Part shown: positions 14,863 to 22,293 of the stretch, piece after piece
Layout of the letters: each line of letters begins with the position of its first letter
Position numbering within the stretch: the first letter of the stretch is position 1
Source: JBBIRT01 sp037441725
GTDB lineage: Bacteria > Desulfobacterota > BSN033 > UBA1163
Length of the DNA stretch: 32,874 nucleotides
Direction of reading: 5' to 3'
Assembly: GCA_037441725.1 (NCBI GenBank)
Contig: JBBIRT010000017.1
Location: 1-32,874, forward strand
Position numbers and translations under genes: made by a program
Notes under the pieces: generated by a model
Database searches by the model: none
Told to the model about the DNA's origin: nothing
The model's input: only the letters and a program-made list of their open reading frames with translations

Positions 14863-16107
14863 ATGGAGTTTCACGTTGACATTGGACCACAATACGAAGG
14901 AGAAGTGATCCGAAAAGAGAATCTTTATATTGAGTTTGGAGGGCCTAAAGTGGCCCATAAGTTTGAATTGGCCACAGTTAAAAATCCCGATGAGATAGAG
15001 AACGAGAAGGTAGAGATCATCGGGCCAGACTTAAATGAACTGGAACCCTATAACCCTGATACAGATAAAGGGGGCTCCTATCCTATCGCCCTTTTGATCG
15101 ATGTGGCAGGATCTGAATTGGATCAGGACGCAGAATCCATCATTGAAAGAAAGATCCATATGTACCTCAACTTTATTCAGGGATGGTATCATATGAATCA
15201 AAGGCAGGACATGTGGATGAGATTAAGCACGGATGCTTATAAAAAAGTATTTACCTCTCTAAAAGAGTTGGGAGAAATCTTTAACTTCCTGTTCACCTCT
15301 GAGATGCCGATCATCGAAAAGATTCAAACCACCATCATTACCGATCCAAAGAAGGTGGAAGAACTCTTGCCAGAAGCCTTAAAAAGGTATGAGGCCAGAG
15401 ATGAGAGGGCCCGACAGATCAAGGATGAGGACGTGGATACCTTCTATGGCTGTGTCCTCTGCCAGAGTTTTGCTCCAACCCATTGCTCTATCATCTCCCC
15501 AAACCGGATTGCCAATTGCGGGGCCATCAACTGGTTTGACGGAAGGGCTGCTGCGAAGATCGATCCTGAAGGTCCAATCTTCGCCATTGAAAAAGGAGAA
15601 TTGATCAATGCAGCCAAAGGCGAATATGAAGGAGTCAATAAGGTGGTCGCAGAAAAATCCTTAGGCACCTATGATCGAGTCTACCTTTATAGTGCCTTTG
15701 AACACCCCCACACCTCATGTGGTTGTTTCCAGGCCATTGTCTTTTATATCCCTGAAGTCGATGCCTTTGGCATTGTGAATCGGGAATATAAAGGGGAAAC
15801 AGTGATTGGAATCACCTTCTCTCGAATGGCAGGGGAGACCTCAGGAGGAAAACAGATCGAAGGAAGACTCGGAACCGGTCTGGAACAACTAAGATCCCCA
15901 AAATTCATTCAGGCAGATGGAGGATTGGCCAGGATCGTCTGGATGCCAAAAGAGGTGAAGGAAAGATTCAAAGACGTCCTTGAAGCCAAAGGGCTTTATG
16001 ACAAGATTGCCACTGAGGAGGATGCGAAAAATCCTGATGAATTAACCGCCTTTTTAGAAAAGGTGGGGCATCCCTGGCTAAAGGGAGAAGTAGAACTACC
16101 AGAATAA
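14863..16107 (+). CDS. cdhC: Acetyl-CoA synthase catalytic subunit, short CdhC type
   Basis: Condenses methyl, CO and CoA to acetyl-CoA at the Ni-Ni-[4Fe-4S] A-cluster. At 414 residues it lacks the CODH-contacting N-terminal domain of the ~730-residue bacterial AcsB, so it is the short archaeal-type form. The distal nickel motif Cys286-Gly-Cys288 (TSCGCF) is intact. Cluster cysteines are Cys197, Cys200, Cys208 and Cys219. By the spacing I recall from Moorella AcsB (C-x2-C-x8-C-x9-C), the third ligand would fall on Ser209, with Cys208 one residue early. The ribosome-binding site AAGGAGAGG lies seven bases before the ATG. Short CdhC-type subunits in bacteria are usually found with CdhA/CdhB, as here. 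Confidence 0.94.
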   Translation: MEFHVDIGPQYEGEVIRKENLYIEFGGPKVAHKFELATVKNPDEIENEKVEIIGPDLNELEPYNPDTDKGGSYPIALLIDVAGSELDQDAESIIERKIHMYLNFIQGWYHMNQRQDMWMRLSTDAYKKVFTSLKELGEIFNFLFTSEMPIIEKIQTTIITDPKKVEELLPEALKRYEARDERARQIKDEDVDTFYGCVLCQSFAPTHCSIISPNRIANCGAINWFDGRAAAKIDPEGPIFAIEKGELINAAKGEYEGVNKVVAEKSLGTYDRVYLYSAFEHPHTSCGCFQAIVFYIPEVDAFGIVNREYKGETVIGITFSRMAGETSGGKQIEGRLGTGLEQLRSPKFIQADGGLARIVWMPKEVKERFKDVLEAKGLYDKIATEEDAKNPDELTAFLEKVGHPWLKGEVELPE

Positions 16108-16132
16108 AAACATGAACGTAAGTGCTTAACGT

Positions 16133-16152
16133 ATCAGAAAAAAATTTCTGAT
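16133..16152 (+). repeat. Perfect 8-bp inverted repeat before acsC
   Basis: ATCAGAAA (16133-16140), a four-A loop, then TTTCTGAT (16145-16152), in the 85-base spacer between the acetyl-CoA synthase gene and acsC. There is no T run after it, so it is more likely an mRNA processing or stability hairpin than a terminator. Confidence 0.5.
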
Positions 16153-16192
16153 TCGGAACAGAGATTAACCATAATAATGATGGAGGTGAAAA

Positions 16193-17551
16193 ATGCCAAT
16201 ATCAGGATCTGAAATTGTTAAGATGCTTCCTGGCAGAAAACCCTGCAAGGATTGCGGATTCCCTACATGCTTTGCCTTTGCAATGAAATTAGCTACAGGC
16301 GGTGCCAGTCTGGACAAATGTCCCTATCTTGCTCCTGAGGTGAAGGCTAAACTTGAAGACCTGCTTGCCCCAGCAATAAAACTTATTACGATTGGAACGG
16401 GAGACAATAAGGTTCAGGTCGGAAATGAGGAGGTCATTTACCGGCACGAAAAAACCTATGTCCATCCACCAGGGATTGCCATCCTTATTTCAGATAAGGA
16501 AAGCGATACAAGGATTGATGAAAAGATAAAAAAGGTAAAGGAACTCCAATTTCCATGGGTAGGACTGACACTCAAGGCCGAGCTCTTAGCCCTTCAATAT
16601 GAATCAGGAGACAAGGAGAAATTCCTCAATCTTGTTAAAAAGGCAGTTTCTTCCAATTTGGGGATGATTCTCATTTCTGAAGACACGGATGTTCTCTTTT
16701 CTGCTCGGGATCTCTGTGCCGATAAAAAACCCCTTCTCTATCCCATTACAAAAGAGAACATTGATGTAGCCCTTCCAAAGATTAAAGAAAAACCAACCCC
16801 TGTTGGGGTACGGGGAACGAGCATTGAAGAGCTGATCCCATTGACTACAAAGTTAAAAGAGGCTGGAGTGGACGAGGCGATTTTAGACCCAGGATCGAAA
16901 AACTTGATGGATGCAATCAGAGACCAGACATTCATCCGAAGATCAGCCCTTAAACAAGGATTCAGACCCCTTGGATATCCTACGATTGCCTTCCCTTGCT
17001 TTTTGGCAAAGGATGGTCTAAAAGAAGCCCTCATGGCCTCTGCCTTCATCACAAAGTTTGCCTCTATCATCGTTCTTTCTGACTTTGATCAATATTCCCT
17101 TCTTCCTTTGCTGGTCCAGCGCCTCAACATTTATACGGATCCGCGTTTCCCGATGGCAGTGGAAGAGAAGTATTATGAGGTGGGAGAGCCTGATGAGAAT
17201 GCACCGGTCTTGATCACCTCGAATTGGGCCCTGACCTATTTTATTGTCTATTCAGCAATTGAAGCAACTAAAATCCCTTCCTACCTTGCCGTCAAAGACA
17301 CAGAAGGCCTTGGAGTCCTCACTGGCTGGGCAGCAGGTAAGTTTACGGGTGATTCTGTCGGGGCCATGATCAAGAAGTCAGGGATTGAAAGTAAAGTGAA
17401 AAACAAAAGGATTGTGATTCCTGGAAGGGTCGCAAGAATTAAAGGTGAATTAGAAGATGCCCTTCCGGGTTGGGAAGTCGTGGTGGGTCCGAGGGAAGCA
17501 GCCGGAATCGGAACCTTTCTGCCTGAATATGTAAAGACTCTAAGGAAATGA
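16193..17551 (+). CDS. acsC: Corrinoid iron-sulfur protein, large subunit
   Basis: Carries the cobamide that shuttles the methyl group from AcsE to acetyl-CoA synthase, and a [4Fe-4S] cluster used to reactivate cobalt. The 452 residues match AcsC/CdhE. The N-terminal cluster ligands are Cys18, 21, 26 and 43 (KPCKDCGFPTC ... DKCPYL). A TIM barrel follows, with the corrin-binding C-terminal domain after about residue 330 (TGWAAGKFTGDSVG). AGGTG precedes the ATG in a GGAGGTG site. The stop overlaps the nuoE start in an ATGA junction, tying electron-transfer subunits directly to the corrinoid protein. This is suggestive of a role in reductive activation, by inference only. Confidence 0.95.
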   Translation: MPISGSEIVKMLPGRKPCKDCGFPTCFAFAMKLATGGASLDKCPYLAPEVKAKLEDLLAPAIKLITIGTGDNKVQVGNEEVIYRHEKTYVHPPGIAILISDKESDTRIDEKIKKVKELQFPWVGLTLKAELLALQYESGDKEKFLNLVKKAVSSNLGMILISEDTDVLFSARDLCADKKPLLYPITKENIDVALPKIKEKPTPVGVRGTSIEELIPLTTKLKEAGVDEAILDPGSKNLMDAIRDQTFIRRSALKQGFRPLGYPTIAFPCFLAKDGLKEALMASAFITKFASIIVLSDFDQYSLLPLLVQRLNIYTDPRFPMAVEEKYYEVGEPDENAPVLITSNWALTYFIVYSAIEATKIPSYLAVKDTEGLGVLTGWAAGKFTGDSVGAMIKKSGIESKVKNKRIVIPGRVARIKGELEDALPGWEVVVGPREAAGIGTFLPEYVKTLRK

Positions 17552-18030
17552 CCGAAAAAGAGGAGGAACAGCTTCTCAACATTCTTGAAAGGCATAGACA
17601 CCAGCGTAATAGCTTAATCCCGATTCTACTTGAGATCCAGAAGGCCTTTGGATATCTCCCAAAAGAATCCATAAAAAGGGTTGCAGAAAATTTAGGGATA
17701 AAGCCCGTTGAGGTATGGGGGGTTTCCACCTTTTATAATCAGTTACGCTTAACCCCCCTCGGAAAGAATCACATTAAGGTCTGTATGGGGACCGCCTGCC
17801 ATCTTGCAGGCGGTCGTTTAGTCTTAGAGGCATTAGAACGGGAGCTCAACCTTAAAGTGGGAGAGACCTCAGGGGATGGCGAATTCAGTTTGGAGAGGGT
17901 GGCCTGTATTGGTTGTTGTATGTTAGCTCCTGTTGCCGTGATCAAAGATAAAATTTATCCAAAGATGTCTCCTTTTAAGGTGGAAGAAGCGTTAATTCCA
18001 TACAGACAGGGAAACAAAGCAAAAGATTGA
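17548..18030 (+). CDS. NuoE/HydC-like [2Fe-2S] diaphorase subunit
   Basis: A thioredoxin-like [2Fe-2S] subunit of NADH-oxidising modules, as in complex I, HoxE and electron-bifurcating hydrogenases. The 160 residues have an N-terminal helical bundle (LIPILLEIQKAFGYLPKE) and VWGVSTFYNQLRL. The four ligands are Cys79 and Cys84 (CMGTAC) and Cys120 and Cys124 (CIGCC). The start overlaps the acsC stop by four bases. With NuoF downstream and the NuoG-like protein upstream it forms a complete NADH-to-ferredoxin-type wire. No complex I membrane genes are seen, which argues for a soluble HydBC-like enzyme. Confidence 0.92.
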   Translation: MTEKEEEQLLNILERHRHQRNSLIPILLEIQKAFGYLPKESIKRVAENLGIKPVEVWGVSTFYNQLRLTPLGKNHIKVCMGTACHLAGGRLVLEALERELNLKVGETSGDGEFSLERVACIGCCMLAPVAVIKDKIYPKMSPFKVEEALIPYRQGNKAKD

Positions 18031-18182
18031 CCCGTTCGACAGCGCCAAACTCTGATTTCTGGGGGAGGAAAAAATCGCCGCCCAGGGTCAACCCTGAACG
18101 GTCGATTGGGCCCCTGACCTGAGCAGAGGCCGGGGGTTCATACCAAATAAACAACGGCCTTGAGGTTGGGGGAATCGAAGGG
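18031..18182 (+). other. GC-rich structured spacer before nuoF
   Basis: About 150 bases visibly richer in G and C than the flanking DNA, with several nested inverted repeats. CCGTTC (near 18033) faces GAACGG (near 18096), CAGGGT-CA-ACCCTG occupies 18083-18096, and AGGCCG (18127-18132) faces CGGCCT (18155-18160). No reading frame is convincing. It may be an untranslated structured RNA element or a small inserted sequence. Its function is not known. Confidence 0.45.
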
Positions 18183-20087
18183 TTGTTATTTAAAGAGATT
18201 AAGAAACGAGCAGAATCCCAATGGAAGGGATTGGAAGAAAGGACTCACCTCCTCATTGGAACGGCTACTTGTGGTAGGGCTGCCGGAGCATTGGAAGTCA
18301 TTGAGGCCTTTCAAAATGAATGCTTAAGAAGAAATATCCATATCCCAATGGTTCAGGTAGGCTGTATGGGCCTGTGTTATGCTGAACCTTTGGTAATCCT
18401 GTCCAAACCTGAAGGTCTCCGAATTGCCTACCAAAACATCACCCCTGAGATGGTCCCTCGTCTGGTTGAAGGTTATATCATGGGTGAAGATCCCTGTTTG
18501 GAACTTGCTCTTGGGACAGTTGAAATGGATGAAAGGGGATTCCCCTTTATCCCCGAACTTCCAAGGTTCGAACATGAATGCCGTCTCATCCTTCGGCGTT
18601 GCGGTTTGATTGATCCTGAAAAAATTTATGATTATATTGCAAATGGAGGTTATAGGGCCCTTGAAAAGGCATTGAACATGCCGCCTGATAGAATCATTGA
18701 AGAGATCAAAAACTCAGGGTTACGGGGCAGAGGAGGAGCAGGATTTCCAGCAGGAGATAAATGGATCCATTGCCATCAATCCCCTAAAAAACCCAAATAT
18801 GTCATCTGTAATGCTGATGAAGGCGATCCTGGCGCTTTTATGGATCGTGTGATCTTAGAAAGCGATCCCCAGGAAGTGATCGAAGGGATGATCATTGCTG
18901 GTTATGCCGTGGGGGCTGAACAGGGTTATATCTATGTTCGCGCTGAATATCCATTAGCCATTGAGCGACTGAGGAATGCATTAAAGCAGGCAGAGGAGAT
19001 CGGGATATTAGGAGACGATATTCTTGGTAGTCGCTTCTGTTTTCATATCGGTATAGCTGAAGGGGCAGGGGCCTTCGTCTCAGGAGAGGCAACTGCATTG
19101 GTGGCTGCCATGGAAGGCAAGAGGAGTGAACCGAGGGTGAGACCTCCTCGACTCACAGAGGCTGGATTATGGGGATCCCCCACCCTGCTCAATAATGTGA
19201 AGACTTTTGCCTACGTTCCTTTCATTATTGAAAATGGAGCAGAAAAATTTATCTCCATTGGGACAGAACACAGTAAAGGCACTGCCGTCTTTACCCTTGC
19301 CGGTAAAATCCAATATCCTGGCCTTGCTGAAGTGCCAATGGGCACGACTTTAAGAAAAGTGGTTTATGATATTGCGGGCGGGATGCGGAATGGGAAAAAG
19401 TTTAAGGCCGTTCAAATTGGAGGTCCTTCAGGAGGTTGTATTCCTGAGTCTTTGCTTGACCTCCCGATTGATTTTGATTCTCTCCGTGAGGCAGGTTCCA
19501 TGATGGGTTCGGGAGGAATGATCTTCATGGATGAAGAAGATTGCGCCGTCGATACCGCTCGCTTCTTTCTTGAATTCACCACCAAGGAATCTTGTGGTAA
19601 GTGCACGATGTGTCGAATCGGCACGGTGCAACTTTTAAATATCCTTGAAGAGATAGTCACTGGAAAAGCAAGCGTAGAGGATCTTCACCTTCTCAAACAA
19701 TTATCAGAAGAGGTCAAAATGGGATCTCTTTGTGGCCTGGGACGTTCTGCCCCCAATCCCATCCTCACCACCTTACGTTACTTTGAAGAGGAATACCAAG
19801 CCCATGTCCTCGAAAAAAGGTGCCCTGCATTGGTCTGTAAAGATCTCATCGCTTACTCTATCCTTCCTGAGAAATGTGATCGATCCTGCGAACACTGTGT
19901 CTTAGTTTGCCCCACCGAGGCAATCAGGGGAGGGAAAGGGGAGACGAAGGTCATCAATCAAGAAAAATGCTCAAAATGTGGGACCTGTATGGAGGTGTGT
20001 CCTCCTGAATATTGTGCTATTATTAAAGTATCCCCTTTGAGTAAACTTCCATCGAGTGGAGATGAAAAAGATGGAAGCAAAAAATGA
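18183..20087 (+). CDS. NuoF/HydB-like FMN and NADH-binding subunit with C-terminal ferredoxin domain
   Basis: A 634-residue flavoprotein that takes hydride from NAD(P)H and passes electrons to Fe-S clusters. A thioredoxin-like [2Fe-2S] domain comes first (Cys30, Cys61, Cys65). The FMN/NADH domain begins GLRGRGGAGFPAGDKW (179-194) and includes CNADEGDPGAFMDR. The N3-type [4Fe-4S] uses Cys471, 474, 477 and 517. The C-terminus has two more ferredoxin motifs, Cys565-576 (with an unusual C-x3-C first spacing) and Cys596-606. This five-part layout is that of HydB/HndC in bifurcating enzymes rather than plain complex I. The best start is a TTG at 18183 with only a weak upstream GGGGGA, because no ATG lies between the stop upstream and the first domain. 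Confidence 0.9.
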   Translation: MLFKEIKKRAESQWKGLEERTHLLIGTATCGRAAGALEVIEAFQNECLRRNIHIPMVQVGCMGLCYAEPLVILSKPEGLRIAYQNITPEMVPRLVEGYIMGEDPCLELALGTVEMDERGFPFIPELPRFEHECRLILRRCGLIDPEKIYDYIANGGYRALEKALNMPPDRIIEEIKNSGLRGRGGAGFPAGDKWIHCHQSPKKPKYVICNADEGDPGAFMDRVILESDPQEVIEGMIIAGYAVGAEQGYIYVRAEYPLAIERLRNALKQAEEIGILGDDILGSRFCFHIGIAEGAGAFVSGEATALVAAMEGKRSEPRVRPPRLTEAGLWGSPTLLNNVKTFAYVPFIIENGAEKFISIGTEHSKGTAVFTLAGKIQYPGLAEVPMGTTLRKVVYDIAGGMRNGKKFKAVQIGGPSGGCIPESLLDLPIDFDSLREAGSMMGSGGMIFMDEEDCAVDTARFFLEFTTKESCGKCTMCRIGTVQLLNILEEIVTGKASVEDLHLLKQLSEEVKMGSLCGLGRSAPNPILTTLRYFEEEYQAHVLEKRCPALVCKDLIAYSILPEKCDRSCEHCVLVCPTEAIRGGKGETKVINQEKCSKCGTCMEVCPPEYCAIIKVSPLSKLPSSGDEKDGSKK

Positions 20088-20117
20088 TTCCATTGGAGAA
20101 TAAAGGAGACCAAGAAA

Positions 20118-20873
20118 ATGGTAAGGACGATTGTCTCAACAGGAAGGGGAGGAGCGGGAAAATCAACCTTTGTCGCCCTCATGAGTCGATACCTTAAACC
20201 CCCCTCCCTTTTTATCGATCTCGACCCTGATCTGAGCTTGGCTGACATGCTGGGAATCGATCTATCCCAAGAAGGGAAAAGGACGGTCGTGGAAGCCCTC
20301 TATGATGCTGTAAAAGAAAGGCAACGGGGAGGAAGTCCACTTACCCCTGTTGAGGATCGTTTTAAAGGATTTCTTTGGGGAGATTGCCTCTATGAGGGAA
20401 AAGGGTTTGATGTGATTACCCTTGGGACAAAAGATCTTGAAGGATGTTATTGTTACCCTGATCATCTATTGAGAAAAACCATCTCCCAAATTGCGAAGAA
20501 CTATCAACATGTTGTAATTGATTCCCCTGCAGGATTAGAGCACCTCAATCGGAATATCGTCTCAGAAGTAGATGACTTGTTTATCCTCCTGGATCCTTCT
20601 GAAAAGTCTCTCACCCATATTAAAAAGGTCAAAGTTATTCTGAGAGAGGTTGGAATCAAGTATCATCAATTCTATCTTGTTGGGAATTACCTGTTTGATG
20701 AAGCCTCTGAAAGCTATTTTAAGGAAGCAGGGGAGGTCTTTTTAGGAAGGATTGAATATGATCAGAAGGTCGAGGAATTCAATCTCAAGGGAGAATCCTT
20801 GCGCAAACTTCCTGAAGACTCTCCTGCCGTAAATTCGGTCAAGAGGATTTTAGTGAAAGCGGGGTTAATCTAA
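20118..20873 (+). CDS. cooC: CooC-type nickel-insertion ATPase, copy 1
   Basis: A MinD/ParA-family ATPase that helps insert nickel into CODH or acetyl-CoA synthase. The 251 residues start with a deviant Walker A, GRGGAGKST (9-17), with Lys15. LFIDLDPDLSLADMLG follows, and DSPAGLEHLNR serves as the switch region. The Cys110-x-Cys112 pair (EGCYCYPD) matches the CXC motif thought to bind metal at the CooC dimer interface. AAGGAG precedes the ATG. The second copy follows after one base. Whether this copy serves CODH (CooC) and the other ACS (AcsF) cannot be told from sequence. Confidence 0.93.
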   Translation: MVRTIVSTGRGGAGKSTFVALMSRYLKPPSLFIDLDPDLSLADMLGIDLSQEGKRTVVEALYDAVKERQRGGSPLTPVEDRFKGFLWGDCLYEGKGFDVITLGTKDLEGCYCYPDHLLRKTISQIAKNYQHVVIDSPAGLEHLNRNIVSEVDDLFILLDPSEKSLTHIKKVKVILREVGIKYHQFYLVGNYLFDEASESYFKEAGEVFLGRIEYDQKVEEFNLKGESLRKLPEDSPAVNSVKRILVKAGLI

Positions 20874-20874
20874 A

Positions 20875-21639
20875 ATGGGGAAGATCAATGTCATCACAGG
20901 TCGGGGGGGAACAGGGAAATCAACCTTAACCGCACTTTTTGCAAGATACCTGGATATCCCCACCCTTCTCCTTATTGATCTCGATCCAGATGGGAGTCTG
21001 GCTAAGATGGTTGGAGTGGATATAGAGAAAGAGGCCAAGTTCACTATCTCTGATGCCCTCTCCAAAATCATTGTCAAGGGAAGAGAGGGGAAAGGCAAAG
21101 AGGATAGTACAAATTTACTGAGGCAAATGATGGAACAGGGAGAGATTATCTCCCGCGGGAATAAGTTTGATCTGATTATCCTTGGAACCCAATTTGCCCC
21201 TGGTTGCTACTGTTTACCTGATGAGATGATCAAAGAGACGATCAGGAATATTCGTCATCATTATGATATGATTCTTGTGGATTCTCCTGCAGGATTGGAG
21301 CATCTGAATCGAAAGGTCACTCCAGAGATTGACGATCTCTTTGTAGTCCTTGACCCCTCTGAAAAATCGGCCAAACATATCCAACGGATTAAGTCCGTGA
21401 CAAAAGGAGTAAACATCACGTATCAAAACTTTTTTATAGTAGGGAATTACAGATTCACGGAAGAGGTCGAGTCTTATCTGATCCATTCGAGTGAAAAATA
21501 TCTTGGAAGGATTGCCAATGACCCCTTGGTACGGGAGTATAATTTAAAAGGAAAATCCCTATTAGACATTCCAGAAAACTCCCCTTCTTCCCTCTCTGTT
21601 AAGAAGATATTACAGGAGGCAGGGTATGTGTTCGTATGA
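20875..21639 (+). CDS. cooC: CooC-type nickel-insertion ATPase, copy 2
   Basis: A 254-residue paralogue of the preceding gene, with the same fold and signatures: Walker A GRGGTGKST (9-17), LLIDLDPDGSLAKMVG, the CXC pair Cys111 and Cys113 (PGCYCLPD) and DSPAGLEHLNRK. The C-terminal halves stay clearly alignable with copy 1 (LDPSEKS; REYNLKGKSLLDIPENSPSS), so this is an old tandem duplication with diverged N-terminal inserts at 55-85. It is one base from copy 1 and overlaps the DUF3786 gene by 14 bases, so all three are translationally linked. Two copies suit two different nickel sites, the C-cluster and the A-cluster. Confidence 0.92.
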   Translation: MGKINVITGRGGTGKSTLTALFARYLDIPTLLLIDLDPDGSLAKMVGVDIEKEAKFTISDALSKIIVKGREGKGKEDSTNLLRQMMEQGEIISRGNKFDLIILGTQFAPGCYCLPDEMIKETIRNIRHHYDMILVDSPAGLEHLNRKVTPEIDDLFVVLDPSEKSAKHIQRIKSVTKGVNITYQNFFIVGNYRFTEEVESYLIHSSEKYLGRIANDPLVREYNLKGKSLLDIPENSPSSLSVKKILQEAGYVFV

Positions 21640-22249
21640 GGATATCTCCAAGCAAAGCTTTGAGTTGGCCCTGCGCATGGCTACCCAAAAGCTTTCCACG
21701 ATGAAAGCGGAAGAAATATGCCAGAAGAGTGGGGCCTCTCCAATAGACGAAGATCACCTTCTGATCCCATACTTGAATCAGCCCCATCAATTGACTCTTT
21801 CTACCGGAGAGATTTTATTGAAAGACAAATTAGTGAATGTCCCGGTGAAGGATCAGATATTGATCCTTCACTACCTCATTCGAGCAAATGGCACTCCCTT
21901 CACCCATAAAGTCATCACCTATGGTCAAATAGAAGGGGGAAAATTTTACGTTCCAGTCTTTATCCAGAGGAATATCAATCCATTATTGAATAGTTTCGGT
22001 CACAGGCCTGAAATGCTCTTGGACCTGGCCCAGAGGATAGGAGGGACCAAAGCGTCTTACGGAGATGTCTCTTTTAGGATCGATCCTTTTCCAAGGGTAC
22101 GAATCTTCTTTATCCTCTGGAAAGGAGACGATGAAGTTCCTCCCAATGGAAACATCCTGTTCGATGGAAATATCCCCCACTATCTTACAAGTGAAGATGT
22201 CTGTGTGCTTACCGAAACAATAGTCTGGAAATTGGTCAGGATGGCTTGA
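21626..22249 (+). CDS. DUF3786 domain protein
   Basis: The 207 residues carry the DUF3786 pattern: early IPYLNQPHQLTLSTGEI, LKDQ-like VKDQILILHYLIRANGTP, YVPVFIQRNINPLLNSFG, LLDLAQRIGGTKASYGDVSF and FFILWKGDDEVPPNGNILFDGNIPHYLTSEDVCVL. The family is common in Wood-Ljungdahl gene clusters of anaerobes, but its biochemical role is not established. No catalytic motif or membrane segment is visible. AGGAGG lies inside the end of cooC2, seven bases before the ATG. Position between the nickel-insertion ATPases and the methyltransferase-like pair suggests a maturation or regulatory role; that is inference. Confidence 0.85.
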   Translation: MCSYEDISKQSFELALRMATQKLSTMKAEEICQKSGASPIDEDHLLIPYLNQPHQLTLSTGEILLKDKLVNVPVKDQILILHYLIRANGTPFTHKVITYGQIEGGKFYVPVFIQRNINPLLNSFGHRPEMLLDLAQRIGGTKASYGDVSFRIDPFPRVRIFFILWKGDDEVPPNGNILFDGNIPHYLTSEDVCVLTETIVWKLVRMA

Positions 22250-22293
22250 TCCCCGTTTACCTGGCAATGGGAGAAGGCTGAAGATAAACCCCG

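Noticed and set aside
18060..18150. A cobalamin riboswitch or tRNA-like element before nuoF
   Set aside because: No B12 box or GCCACTG core and no cloverleaf with a proper T-loop could be built; left as an unknown structured spacer.
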